Positions 25,040-33,498 of a DNA stretch of 64,000 nt are shown here, piece by piece (position 1 is the first letter of the stretch; the number at the start of each line of letters is the position of its first letter). The translations under genes and the position numbers were made by a program. The notes below the pieces were generated by a model, which did no database searches, had not been told where the DNA came from, and saw only the letters and a list, made by a program, of their open reading frames with translations. This DNA comes from Streptococcus suis. GTDB taxonomy: Bacteria > Bacillota > Bacilli > Lactobacillales > Streptococcaceae. The stretch spans positions 62,001 through 126,000 of the forward strand of contig NZ_JAIMEP010000001.1 in NCBI RefSeq assembly GCF_019794555.1. The letters run 5' to 3'.

Positions 25040-25634
25040 AATTATCGGTTTAACAGGCGGAATCGCCTCTGGAAAATCAACGGTCACAGCTTTTTTACGA
25101 GAACAGGGCTATCCAGTCATCGATGCGGATGCGGTCGTGCATGAATTGCAAGCAAAGGGTGGTAAACTCTATCAGGTTCTTGTCGAAGAGTTTGGTAATG
25201 CAATTCTAACGGCAGAAGGGGATTTGGATCGGAAAAAATTAGGTCAAGTAGTTTTTGAGAATGCTGGGCTAAGAGCACATTTGTCTCATTTACAGGACCA
25301 GATTATCAGGGAGGAATTGTTGGCCAGAAGGGATGCTCTCAAGCAGACCGAGCCAGTGGTTTTCATGGATATCCCTTTGCTCTACGAGGTGGATTATAGC
25401 GGGGAAGTGGATGAAGTCTGGCTTGTTTATGTCGATAAGGCGCAGCAGTTGGAACGGCTTATGAAGCGAAATGGTTTTTCTGTTCAAGATGCTGAAAATC
25501 GACTGAATGCGCAGCTTTCTTTAGAAGAAAAACGAGCAAAGGCACAGGTATTAATTGATAATAGTGGTGCGGTCGAGGAGACGTTTGCAAGGGTCGAACT
25601 ACTTTTGGAGGATTTGAAGGATGGACGACAGTAG
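25032..25634 (+). CDS. coaE: Dephospho-CoA kinase
   Basis: This 200-residue enzyme performs the last step of coenzyme A synthesis, ATP-dependent phosphorylation of the ribose 3' hydroxyl. The P-loop [12 protein letters not shown] lies at residues 5-16, followed by the DADAVVHEL segment and the [10 protein letters not shown] motif. It starts within mutM and ends within the next gene, so the three genes are translationally linked. Confidence 0.96.
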   Translation: MTKIIGLTGGIASGKSTVTAFLREQGYPVIDADAVVHELQAKGGKLYQVLVEEFGNAILTAEGDLDRKKLGQVVFENAGLRAHLSHLQDQIIREELLARRDALKQTEPVVFMDIPLLYEVDYSGEVDEVWLVYVDKAQQLERLMKRNGFSVQDAENRLNAQLSLEEKRAKAQVLIDNSGAVEETFARVELLLEDLKDGRQ

Positions 25635-26826
25635 TAGTTATTGGAAACAGAATTTAAAGGTGGCATGGTTGGGGAATTTCCTGACGGGAACGAGTTTTAC
25701 CTTGGTCATGCCGTTTATATCAGTGTTCGTGGAAGAATTGGGTGTAGGGCCTGGTTTGGTGGAGTATTATGCGGGGCTTGCTGTGTCTACGAATGCTCTT
25801 GCAGCGGCCTTGATGGCACCGATTTGGGGGAGTTTGGCTGACCGCTATGGTCGCAAGCCTATGATGGTTCGGGCGGCTTTTGCTATGATCTTTACCATGG
25901 GCGGGATGGCTTTTGTTCCCAATGTTTTCTGGCTTCTTATTCTTCGTGTACTTAACGGTGTTTTTACGGGTTATATCCCAAATGCGACAGCCTTGATTGC
26001 TAGCCAGGTTCCGAGAGATAAGACAGGTTATGCCCTAGGTACCTTGTCAACTGGGGCTGTGGCAGGGAACTTGATTGGACCAACTCTTGGTGGGGTTCTA
26101 GCGGAGATTTTTGGAGTTCATACAGTCTTCTTGTTGGTTGGGCTTCTTTATGCTATAGTAGTATTGTTGACCGTTTTATATATTCGGGAAGACTTTGTTC
26201 CTATCAAAAAAAGTGATGCGATGCCGGTCAAGGATTTGTTTGCTCAGATAAAAGATCGACAAATGCTGGTTGGACTTTTTGTGACCTCCATGATTATCAT
26301 TGCTGCGGCACAGACGGTAGTACCTATCCTAACCCTCTACGTTCGCCATTTGGGGCAAACCGATAATCTGCTCTTCGTGGCTGGCTTTATCATTTCCTTG
26401 CCAGGGATGGCATCCTTAATGACCTCTGGTTATCTAGGAAAGTTGGGGGATCGTATAGGTAATCATCGTCTCTTGTTAATGGCCTTGACCTATAGTTTAT
26501 TGATAAACGTCTTCTTTGTGTTTGCGCAAAATCCTTTTCAATTAGGATTGCTTCGTTTTCTCTATGGATTTGGGACAGGGGCTCTCTTGCCTTCTGTCAA
26601 TTCATTACTGACCAAGTTGACACCGAAAGAAGGGATTTCAAGAATATTTTCTTATAATCAGCTCTTTAATAATTTGGGAACTGTAGTTGGGCCGATGATG
26701 GGTTCAGCAGTTGCTGCCCATATGGGCTATGATTGGGTCTTCTACCTATCGTGTGGACTGGTCCTCTTTAATCTAATCTGGTCCTTAACCAACTTTAGAA
26801 ATTACTTGAAAGTAAGGGATATTTAG
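25621..26826 (+). CDS. pmrA: MFS multidrug efflux pump, PmrA-like
   Basis: This 401-residue protein has 12 predicted membrane segments, the MFS motif A loop [14 protein letters not shown] between helices 2 and 3, and a [21 protein letters not shown] stretch typical of drug:proton antiporters. Its position after coaE and before rpmG matches pmrA of pneumococcus. The substrate range is not deducible here. It overlaps coaE by 14 bases, and its stop TAG overlaps the GTG start of rpmG by one base. Confidence 0.85.
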   Translation: MDDSSSYWKQNLKVAWLGNFLTGTSFTLVMPFISVFVEELGVGPGLVEYYAGLAVSTNALAAALMAPIWGSLADRYGRKPMMVRAAFAMIFTMGGMAFVPNVFWLLILRVLNGVFTGYIPNATALIASQVPRDKTGYALGTLSTGAVAGNLIGPTLGGVLAEIFGVHTVFLLVGLLYAIVVLLTVLYIREDFVPIKKSDAMPVKDLFAQIKDRQMLVGLFVTSMIIIAAAQTVVPILTLYVRHLGQTDNLLFVAGFIISLPGMASLMTSGYLGKLGDRIGNHRLLLMALTYSLLINVFFVFAQNPFQLGLLRFLYGFGTGALLPSVNSLLTKLTPKEGISRIFSYNQLFNNLGTVVGPMMGSAVAAHMGYDWVFYLSCGLVLFNLIWSLTNFRNYLKVRDI

Positions 26827-26975
26827 TGAGAGTTAAAATCAATTTACAGTGTTCAGAGTGTGGTAGTAAAAACTATCTGACCAGTAAAAATGCCAAGACC
26901 CATCCTGATAAGATTGAGGTCCTAAAATACTGCCCAAAAGAGAGAAAAGTTACACTCCATCTTGAAACCAAATAA
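26826..26975 (+). CDS. rpmG: 50S ribosomal protein L33
   Basis: This 49-residue protein starts at GTG 26826 in a TAGTG overlap with pmrA. The sequence [21 protein letters not shown] ... [15 protein letters not shown] is the L33 pattern. It has the first CxxC pair but only a single Cys in the second half, so full zinc coordination is doubtful, as in zinc-independent L33 forms. The pmrA-rpmG-secG order supports the call. Confidence 0.92.
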   Translation: MRVKINLQCSECGSKNYLTSKNAKTHPDKIEVLKYCPKERKVTLHLETK

Positions 26976-27021
26976 ATTTTATGCTATAATGAATGGAGTT
27001 ATTGTAGAAAGAGAAAAAAAT

Positions 27022-27255
27022 ATGTATCAAGCATTATTAACCATTCTGTTGATTTTATCTGTTATTCTTATAGCCGTGATTTTTATCCAACCAGCAAAAA
27101 ACCAATCAAGTAACGTTTTTGATGCTTCAAGTGGAGCCCTCTTTGAGCGTACAAAAGCGCGTGGTTTTGAAGCCGTTATGCAGCGTATTACAGCCATACT
27201 TATCTTTTTGTGGTTGTTAGATGCTGTTGCGCTAGTAATCATTTCTAGTAAGTAG
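27022..27255 (+). CDS. secG: Preprotein translocase subunit SecG
   Basis: This 77-residue protein with two membrane helices (ALLTILLILSVILIAVIFIQ and ITAILIFLWLLDAVALVII) and the intervening loop NQSSNVFDASSGALFERTKA is typical SecG. It associates with SecYE in the plasma membrane. The ATG at 27022 is chosen because the family begins MYQALL-like, and a purine-rich leader precedes it. rnr starts 49 bases later. Confidence 0.92.
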   Translation: MYQALLTILLILSVILIAVIFIQPAKNQSSNVFDASSGALFERTKARGFEAVMQRITAILIFLWLLDAVALVIISSK

Positions 27256-27304
27256 ATAGACAGACTGGGACTTGTTCTTGGTCTATTTTTTTAGTAAAGG
27301 TAAG

Positions 27305-29674
27305 ATGAAAAACGAAATTATTAACTATATTAAAGAAGTTGGGCCTGTGACCATGGACCAATTAGCGGATCAGTTTGGAGCTGGTTCTGCTAAGAGCTTT
27401 ACCGATTTGGTCAAGATGGTTTCTTCTATGGAAGGACAGCGGAAACTGGTTTTCGACCAAGATGGAAGAATTGCTCTTCCAGCGCCCAAGGTTACTAGAA
27501 ATCGAGTAACCTTGCAGGGCATTTTCCGTGCCCACAAGTCAGGCTTTGGCTTTGTGACCATAGACGAGGAGGAAGATGATCTCTTTGTCAGTCGTGACGA
27601 TGTCAACTTTGCTATTGAGGGTGACAGAGTTGAGATTGCAATTAAAAAGGTTGCAGATCGTCTCAAGGGAACTGCCGCAGAAGCGGAAGTCATTGATATT
27701 TTAGAACATAGCCTGAAAACTGCGGTTGGCTTGATTGTTTTTGACGAAGATAAGCCAGAATATGCAGGCTACATCAAGTCAAAAAATCAGAAAATCGCTC
27801 AGAAAATCTACATCAAGAAGTCACCTTTGGTATTGACCGGAACGGAAATTCTCAAAGTTGACATTGAAGCCTATCCAAACAAGAAACGGGACCACTTTGT
27901 TGCGACCATTCGGGACGTGGTGGGCCACAAGGACGATGTGGGGATTGATGTCTTGGAAGTTTTGGAATCCATGGACATCGTGTCGGAGTTTCCGGATGAA
28001 GTCTTGGCAGAGGCCAATCGAGTACCAGAAAGTCCATCTGAGAAGGACTTTGAAGGCCGCTTGGATCTGCGAGATGAAATCATCTTCACTATCGACGGTG
28101 CTGATGCCAAAGACTTGGACGATGCGGTCCATATCAAGCAACTCAAGAACGGCAATCTTGAGCTGGGTGTCCATATCGCTGATGTCAGCTACTATGTGAC
28201 GGAAGGCTCAGCCTTGGATCAAGAGGCCATCAAGCGTGGGACTTCTGTCTATGTGACTGATCGTGTGGTGCCAATGTTGCCAGAACGTTTGTCAAATGGT
28301 ATTTGTTCCCTTAATCCAAATGTGGATCGCCTGACCCAGTCGGCTATTATGGAAATTGACCGTAAGGGCAAGGTGGTCAAGCACTGGATTGGTCAGACGG
28401 TCATCAAAACGACCTTCCGCATGACCTATTCCGATGTCAATGACATGATTGCGGGCAATCAGGCAAAGCTGGCTACATACAAGGCGATCGTGTCAAGTGT
28501 AGAGCTCATGGTCAAACTCCATGAGACGCTGGAAGCCATGCGCTACAAGCGTGGGGCTCTCAACTTTGATACAGCTGAAGCTAAAATCATCGTCAACAAG
28601 GATGGTCTGCCAGTCGATATTCAACTGCGTCAGCGGGGTATTGCTGAGCGGATGATTGAGTCCTTCATGTTAGCAGCCAACGAGTGCGTTGCCGAGCATT
28701 TTGCCAAGCTTGACCTGCCTTTTATTTATCGGATCCACGAGGAGCCTAAGTCAGACAAGTTGCAGAAGTTCATCGACTATGCGACCAGCTTCGGTCTGAC
28801 GGTCTATGGCACGGCCAGCTCTATCAGCCAGGATGCCCTTCAGGACCTTATGGAGCGGGTCAAGGATGAACCCTATGCGGATGTCCTCAACATGATGTTG
28901 CTACGTTCCATGCAGCAGGCGCGTTACTCAGAGCACAACCACGGCCATTACGGACTGGGTGCGGAGTTTTACACCCACTTCACCAGTCCTATCCGCCGCT
29001 ATCCTGACTTGCTGGTTCACCGTATGGTGCGGGAATATGGTCACAATCCTGCGGAAAAAGCAGAGCATTTTGAGCAGGTCATTCCTGAGCTTGCCAAGTC
29101 TTCGTCCAGTTTAGAACGCCGTGCCATTGAGGCAGAGCGGGAAGTCGAAGCTATGAAGAAGGCAGAATTCATGCAAGAATTTGTCGGGCAAGAGTTTGAT
29201 GGTGTCGTGTCTAGCGTGGTCAAGTTCGGTCTCTTTGTAGAGTTGCCAAATACCGTTGAAGGCCTGATTCATGTTACCAATCTCAACGAGTACTACCAGT
29301 TCCACGAGCGGACTCTGACCTTGCAGGGTGAGAAATCTGGTCGTGTCTTCCGTGTCGGTCAGCCAATTCGTATCAAGCTAACGCGGGCGGACAAGATGAC
29401 AGGGGAAATCGATTTTGCCCACGTGCCGTCCGAGCTGGATCTTGTCGAGAAGAATCTAAAGGCGAAACGGAAAACAGTGAGTCATTCAAACCGCGATCGT
29501 GATGATCGGTCAGGGAGAGGACGGGGCAAAAACCGTAAAAAGGAAGCTGTTGGTCGCGACAGCGGACGTCACAAGTCTGGAAAAGACCGCAAATCTAAGT
29601 CTGGAGCAACTGACAAGAAAAAGAAACCATTTTATAAAGAAGTGGCGAAAAAGAATAAGAAGAAAAGGAGATAG
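27305..29674 (+). CDS. rnr: Ribonuclease R
   Basis: This 789-residue processive 3'-5' exoribonuclease has an N-terminal winged helix ([17 protein letters not shown]), two cold-shock domains, and the RNB catalytic domain with the Asp cluster [17 protein letters not shown] near residues 262-278. An S1 domain near 628-700 ([19 protein letters not shown]) is followed by a Lys/Arg-rich tail from about 720 that promotes structured RNA binding. The basic tail is long and of low complexity. smpB follows 2 bases later; RNase R and SmpB act together in tmRNA quality control. Confidence 0.96.
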   Translation: MKNEIINYIKEVGPVTMDQLADQFGAGSAKSFTDLVKMVSSMEGQRKLVFDQDGRIALPAPKVTRNRVTLQGIFRAHKSGFGFVTIDEEEDDLFVSRDDVNFAIEGDRVEIAIKKVADRLKGTAAEAEVIDILEHSLKTAVGLIVFDEDKPEYAGYIKSKNQKIAQKIYIKKSPLVLTGTEILKVDIEAYPNKKRDHFVATIRDVVGHKDDVGIDVLEVLESMDIVSEFPDEVLAEANRVPESPSEKDFEGRLDLRDEIIFTIDGADAKDLDDAVHIKQLKNGNLELGVHIADVSYYVTEGSALDQEAIKRGTSVYVTDRVVPMLPERLSNGICSLNPNVDRLTQSAIMEIDRKGKVVKHWIGQTVIKTTFRMTYSDVNDMIAGNQAKLATYKAIVSSVELMVKLHETLEAMRYKRGALNFDTAEAKIIVNKDGLPVDIQLRQRGIAERMIESFMLAANECVAEHFAKLDLPFIYRIHEEPKSDKLQKFIDYATSFGLTVYGTASSISQDALQDLMERVKDEPYADVLNMMLLRSMQQARYSEHNHGHYGLGAEFYTHFTSPIRRYPDLLVHRMVREYGHNPAEKAEHFEQVIPELAKSSSSLERRAIEAEREVEAMKKAEFMQEFVGQEFDGVVSSVVKFGLFVELPNTVEGLIHVTNLNEYYQFHERTLTLQGEKSGRVFRVGQPIRIKLTRADKMTGEIDFAHVPSELDLVEKNLKAKRKTVSHSNRDRDDRSGRGRGKNRKKEAVGRDSGRHKSGKDRKSKSGATDKKKKPFYKEVAKKNKKKRR

Positions 29675-29676
29675 GT

Positions 29677-30144
29677 ATGGCCAAGGGTGAGGGCAATGTG
29701 ATTGCGCAGAATAAAAAAGCCCGTCACGACTATACCATTGTGGATACAGTGGAGGCGGGGATTGTCCTGACGGGGACAGAGATTAAGTCCATTCGTGCGG
29801 GGCGGATCAACCTTAAAGATGGTTTTGCCCAAATAAAGAATGGTGAGGCTTGGTTGGTTAATGTTCATATCGCTCCCTACGATGAGGGCAATATCTGGAA
29901 TCAAGAGCCAACACGAACTCGCAAGCTTCTCCTGCGAAAGAAGCAGATTGCAGATTTGGGGAATGAAGTCAAGGGAACTGGGATGACCCTTGTTCCTCTC
30001 AAGGTCTATATCAAGGACGGCTTTGCCAAGGTCTTGATTGGGCTTGCTAAAGGGAAGCATGATTACGACAAGCGGGAGTCAATTAAACGTCGTGAGCAAG
30101 ACCGTGATATTAAGCGGACCATGAAGGCGATCAATAATCGATAA
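29677..30144 (+). CDS. smpB: SsrA-binding protein SmpB
   Basis: This 155-residue tmRNA partner is needed for trans-translation. The core motifs are [39 protein letters not shown], and the C-terminal basic tail [31 protein letters not shown] in the end of rnr provides the binding site. The stop is followed by repeats rather than the tehB neighbour seen in pneumococcus. Confidence 0.97.
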   Translation: MAKGEGNVIAQNKKARHDYTIVDTVEAGIVLTGTEIKSIRAGRINLKDGFAQIKNGEAWLVNVHIAPYDEGNIWNQEPTRTRKLLLRKKQIADLGNEVKGTGMTLVPLKVYIKDGFAKVLIGLAKGKHDYDKRESIKRREQDRDIKRTMKAINNR

Positions 30145-30188
30145 GAACTGGGAGAAATCCTGGTTTTTCTTCTACGAATGAACCCTCA

Positions 30189-30432
30189 CACTCTTCGAAA
30201 ATCAAAGTCAGACGTTGTTGACTTGATTAGATGAGTGTCAAGCTCCAGTGGAGCTTGAGAGCCTGTTCCCTTGAAATATAAAAGGGACAGAGTTCAATTT
30301 ATGTCAAAGCGAAATGAACTACGCTCGCCTATTTCCAACCTCTAAAGGTTCTCCGAACTTTAGAGCAAGTCAGATTTTGATTTCCATTGAGTATCAGAGC
30401 TAGAGTTTAGAGGCTATTTTCATTGAGTATCA
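30189..30432. repeat. BOX-like element, copy 2, with duplicated right end
   Basis: The left end CACTCTTCGAAAATCAAAG and right end GATTTTGATTTCCATTGAGTAT match copy 1 and pneumococcal BOX termini. Hairpins CAAGCTCC-AGT-GGAGCTTG and CTGTCCCTT-like/AAGGGACAG are at the same places as in copy 1. The terminal TTnCATTGAGTATCAG motif is repeated again at 30417-30432. A further isolated CCATTGAGTAT lies near 31232-31246 beyond hicB, so the hicAB pair is bracketed by BOX ends. Confidence 0.72.
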
Positions 30433-30487
30433 GTCGCAAATTTCAGACATTTTCTGAATCTTTGTGGTTTAATACGTGTAATACGTG

Positions 30488-30496
30488 TGGTATAAT
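30488..30496 (+). promoter_or_regulatory. Extended -10 promoter of hicAB
   Basis: TGGTATAAT with TATAAT at 30491-30496 lies about 25 bases before hicA. Direct repeats of AATACGTGT (30471-30488 region) just upstream could be an operator for the autoregulatory HicB. Confidence 0.6.
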
Positions 30497-30521
30497 GATT
30501 TTGTCAGGAGGTAAAAGCGCT

Positions 30522-30704
30522 ATGCCTATGACACAAAAAGAAATGGTTAAGCTACTTACAGCCCATGGTTGGACAAAAACCAAAGGCGGTAAGGGGTAAC
30601 ACGTGAAACTTGAAAAAGCAGGCGAGCGACCCATAACCATTCCCCACGGTGAAATAAACAAATACACCGAAAGAGGTATCAAAAAGCAAGCAGGGCTGTT
30701 ATAA
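30522..30704 (+). pseudogene. hicA: HicA toxin with nonsense mutation
   Basis: The frame reads MTQKEMVKLLTAHGWTKTKG-GKG, then TAA (30597-30599), then HVKLEKAGERPITIPHGEIN to a final TAA at 30702. HicA mRNA interferases carry a conserved Gly-Ser-His-type active-site segment here. A TCA Ser codon changed by one base to TAA would explain the stop exactly before the catalytic His. The remainder of the 60-residue protein is intact and in frame, so the lesion looks recent. AGGAGG precedes the start. Internal initiation at GTG 30603 would lack the N-terminus. Confidence 0.85.
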
Positions 30705-30741
30705 CAACAGCCTACCGCTTGTTTTCATTTGGAGGTAAACT

Positions 30742-31191
30742 ATGCTTGTCACTTATCCAGCTTTATTTTATTTTGATGATACAGACGGAGCTAACGCGCC
30801 CTACTTTGTAACATTCCCTGATTTTGAGCATTCAGCAACTCAAGGCGAGGATATGGCGGACGCTATGGCAATGGCTAGCGATTGGTTAGGCATGAACTTA
30901 GCTGATTATATCGAGAATGGACGAGACATTCCTACCCCGTCTTCTATAAATACTTTGTCATTAGTAGATAATAACCCTTTCCGTGATGAGGATTTTGAGA
31001 TGGTTTACGATTCTAGCAAGTCTTTTATCTCCATGGTGATGGTGGATGTTGCAAAGTATTTGGGCAGTCAAGAGCCAGTAAAGAAAACACTCACTATCCC
31101 ACGCTGGGCAGACACACTAGGACGTGAACTAGGATTGAATTTCTCACAGACCCTCACAGATGCAATTGCAGATAAAAAAATTCATGCTTAA
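30742..31191 (+). CDS. hicB: HicB antitoxin
   Basis: This 149-residue antitoxin has the degraded RNase H-like N-terminal domain (YPALFYFDDTDGANAPYFVTFPD ... DMADAMAMASDWLG) and a C-terminal ribbon-helix-helix segment (VKKTLTIPRWADTLGRELGLNFSQTLTDAI) for DNA binding. In active systems it neutralises HicA and represses the operon. Here it remains intact although the toxin is broken. TTTGGAGG lies before the ATG. Confidence 0.88.
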   Translation: MLVTYPALFYFDDTDGANAPYFVTFPDFEHSATQGEDMADAMAMASDWLGMNLADYIENGRDIPTPSSINTLSLVDNNPFRDEDFEMVYDSSKSFISMVMVDVAKYLGSQEPVKKTLTIPRWADTLGRELGLNFSQTLTDAIADKKIHA

Positions 31192-31302
31192 CACTTGATT
31201 CTGTTATTGCAAGTGTTGAAACTGGACCTTTCAACTCCCATTGAGTATTAGTAGTTCTAATGAGTGGGATGGTTCCGTTTTTATCTTTCTACTAATTATA
31301 CG

Positions 31303-31338
31303 AAAGCCCCCAAAGTTTATGTAAACTTCAGGGGTTTT
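31303..31338. terminator. Bidirectional terminator between hicB and the alcohol dehydrogenase
   Basis: AAAGCCCC / GGGGTTTT with an inner AAGTTTA-TG-TAAACTT forms a long hairpin with T-rich sequence on the plus side. It lies between convergent genes and can serve both. Confidence 0.8.
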
Positions 31339-31349
31339 GTTCTATTTTC

Positions 31350-32399
31350 TTACTCCACCGTTACCATTGCTTTAATGGTTTTGCGGTTTGCCATATCTTT
31401 GTAGGCTTGGTCGATATTGTCTAGGCTGTAAGTTTGGGTGAAAACTCGACCTGGGTTGATGTCGCCTTTGAGAACAGCATCGAGCAGGATTTCTTTGTCA
31501 TAGGTTGTGACGGAAGCAGATCCACCGCCGATGATGATGTTTTGAGCAAAGGTTGAGCCGAGCGCGTGGTTGTTGTAATGAGGGACGCCAACGAAACCAA
31601 CACGACCACCGTTATGGAGGACACCGAGGGCTTGGTCAATAGAGGCTTCTGTACCAACACATTCGAGGGCAGCATCAGCTCCGCCACCTAGAATTTCACG
31701 GACTTTGGCAATACCTTCCTCACCCCGTTCTGCTACGATGGCAGTAGCCCCTGATTCCAAAGCCATTTGCTGGCGGTCTGCATAGCGGCTCATCATGATA
31801 ATCTGAGAAGCTCCGCGCATTTTTGCAGCAATGACGGCACATTGACCCACTGCACCATCACCGATGACAACAACCTTGTCACCAGGTTTGACATCTGCTA
31901 CACGGGCAGCATGGTAGCCTGTTGGCATCACGTCAGCCAAACTAAGAAGAGATTTGATCATGCCTTCTGAGTAGTCACTTGGCTGACCAGGAATTTTGAC
32001 CAAGGCCCAGTTGCCGTAGTGGAAACGAATGTATTGAGACTGGTAGTTGTTGCCCCAGTTGGTGTAGCCTGGATGGTTGTCACAAGTACCGTCAAAGCCA
32101 GCACGACAGGCATCACAGTGTCCGCAACCATGTGTAAATGGAACAATAACGAAGTCACCAGGTACAAAGGTAGTGATATCTTCGCCAACCTCTTCTACAA
32201 TACCAATGGCTTCATGCCCAGTATTGGTATCACCATGATCGTGATGAATGTGTTCCCCATAGTTCCAGAGGTCTGAACCACAGACACAGGCGCGAACAAC
32301 CTTGATAATGACATCATCTTTGGCTTGAAGGCTTGGTTTCTCGACTTCAGCAACGGTCATCTTACCGGCTTTTTCATAAATAGCTGTTTTCATATTCAT
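31350..32399 (-). CDS. adh: Zinc-dependent alcohol dehydrogenase
   Basis: This 349-residue medium-chain dehydrogenase has catalytic zinc ligands in CVCGSDLW and GHEAIGIVEEVG, structural zinc cysteines in GCGHCDACRAGFDGTC, and the NAD(P) Rossmann motif GDGAVGQCAV. It oxidises or reduces alcohols and aldehydes; the specific substrate is unknown. Starts at 32393, 32399 and 32402 are all possible because none has a strong binding site; 32399 is given. The promoter carries a MerR-type operator, so electrophile or aldehyde induction is likely. Confidence 0.88.
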   Translation of the reverse strand: MNMKTAIYEKAGKMTVAEVEKPSLQAKDDVIIKVVRACVCGSDLWNYGEHIHHDHGDTNTGHEAIGIVEEVGEDITTFVPGDFVIVPFTHGCGHCDACRAGFDGTCDNHPGYTNWGNNYQSQYIRFHYGNWALVKIPGQPSDYSEGMIKSLLSLADVMPTGYHAARVADVKPGDKVVVIGDGAVGQCAVIAAKMRGASQIIMMSRYADRQQMALESGATAIVAERGEEGIAKVREILGGGADAALECVGTEASIDQALGVLHNGGRVGFVGVPHYNNHALGSTFAQNIIIGGGSASVTTYDKEILLDAVLKGDINPGRVFTQTYSLDNIDQAYKDMANRKTIKAMVTVE

Positions 32400-32445
32400 C
32401 ACACATTTACTTGTCAGTAAATATCCTTTCTGATTGATATGGAAT

Positions 32446-32476
32446 ATTATACACCTTGGAGTTCACTCCAAGTCAA
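32446..32476 (-). promoter_or_regulatory. MerR/NmlR-type promoter of the alcohol dehydrogenase
   Basis: On the minus strand TTGACT (32471-32476) and TATAAT (32446-32451) are separated by 19 bases. The spacer is occupied by the perfect dyad CTTGGAG-TTCA-CTCCAAG (32455-32472, plus-strand reading). A 19-bp spacer filled by a dyad is the hallmark of MerR-family activation, and the sequence resembles operators of NmlR/AdhR-type regulators controlling alcohol dehydrogenases. A second palindrome ATTTACTTGTCAGTAAAT (32405-32422) lies in the leader. Confidence 0.82.
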
Positions 32477-32546
32477 GAAAAAAATGGGTTTGAATTCATA
32501 TTTCCTTTGTGATAGACTAAGTGTATCGGAAAGAAAAGGAGAGATA

Positions 32547-33404
32547 ATGACAGTTTTAGTTCCTTATAAACGCATGTCCATTTGGAATCAGGATACGGTT
32601 CCCCAGCATTTTTTGACCAAGCACAATACCAAGGTTGGTACTTGGGCCAAAATCAAGGTCTTGAGAGGTCAACTTAAATTTGAGCCGATTTCAGATGACA
32701 ATGAGACTTTGGGAGAGTATGTCTATGGTCCAACCGATGACATTCCCTTTGTGGAACCGCAGGCCTGGCATCGTGTGACCCTATTGACAGAGGAAACAGA
32801 GTTTTTCTTGGAATTTTTCTGTCAACCAGAAGACTATTTTGCTAAAAAGTATGACTATACGCGAACCCATTCGGAGGTCTTAGAGGCTTTGAAGATAATT
32901 GAGCCTTGTAAGATCTTAGACTTAGGCTGTGGGCATGGTCGAAATAGTCTCTACTTGGCTCAGCAGGGGTTTGAGGTAACAGCTGTAGATAAAGATGTGC
33001 CAAGTATTCGGACACTCTTGCAGGTCAAGGAAGTGGAGGACTTGGACTTGCAGGCTGGGATCTATGACATCAATTCAGCCAGTCTGGAGCAGGACTATGA
33101 CTGGATTATCTCAACAGTCGTCTTTATGTTCTTAGAGCGAAATCGGGTATCGGACATTATCCACAATATGCAGGAGAGAACACGCACTGGAGGCTATAAC
33201 TTGATTGTAGCTGCCATGGATACAGAAGATGCGCCATGTCCTATGAATTTCTCCTTTACTTTTGGAGCAGGTGAGCTGAAAGAATACTATCGTGACTGGG
33301 AACTGGTCAAATACAATGAAGATTTTGGTCAACTCCATAAGCGGGATGAAAATGGCAATTTCCTTAAGATGCGGTTTGCGACCATGTTAGCACGAAAGAA
33401 ATAG
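32547..33404 (+). CDS. tehB: TehB-like SAM-dependent methyltransferase
   Basis: This 285-residue protein has an N-terminal cupin-like domain of about 100 residues (VPYKRMSIWNQDTVPQHFL ... EPQAWHRVTLLTEE) and a class I methyltransferase domain with motif I ILDLGCGHGRNSLYL near residue 125. That fused layout is typical of TehB, which methylates tellurite in enterics. The physiological substrate in streptococci is not known. AAAGGAGA precedes the ATG 32547. In pneumococcus tehB follows smpB; here the adh/hic segment is inserted between them. Confidence 0.88.
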   Translation: MTVLVPYKRMSIWNQDTVPQHFLTKHNTKVGTWAKIKVLRGQLKFEPISDDNETLGEYVYGPTDDIPFVEPQAWHRVTLLTEETEFFLEFFCQPEDYFAKKYDYTRTHSEVLEALKIIEPCKILDLGCGHGRNSLYLAQQGFEVTAVDKDVPSIRTLLQVKEVEDLDLQAGIYDINSASLEQDYDWIISTVVFMFLERNRVSDIIHNMQERTRTGGYNLIVAAMDTEDAPCPMNFSFTFGAGELKEYYRDWELVKYNEDFGQLHKRDENGNFLKMRFATMLARKK

Positions 33405-33434
33405 GGATGATCTCTATTTTTTTAATCAAAAACG

Positions 33435-33478
33435 TTTACAAATGTAATCAAAAAGTATATAATTTGATTACAAACGTA
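33435..33478 (+). promoter_or_regulatory. copA promoter flanked by two cop boxes
   Basis: TTTACA (33435-33440), a 17-base spacer and TATAAT (33458-33463) form the promoter. TACAAATGTA (33437-33446) and TACAAACGTA (33469-33478) both fit the CopY operator consensus KACANNYGTM and bracket the -10 box. No copY gene lies next to copA here, so the repressor must be encoded elsewhere. Confidence 0.85.
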
Positions 33479-33498
33479 GTCAAAAGGAGAGCAGTATT

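Noticed and set aside
32439-32546. Upstream extension of TehB
   Set aside because: It spans the MerR-type promoter of the divergent gene and has no binding site; ATG 32547 follows AAAGGAGA and gives the family N-terminus.
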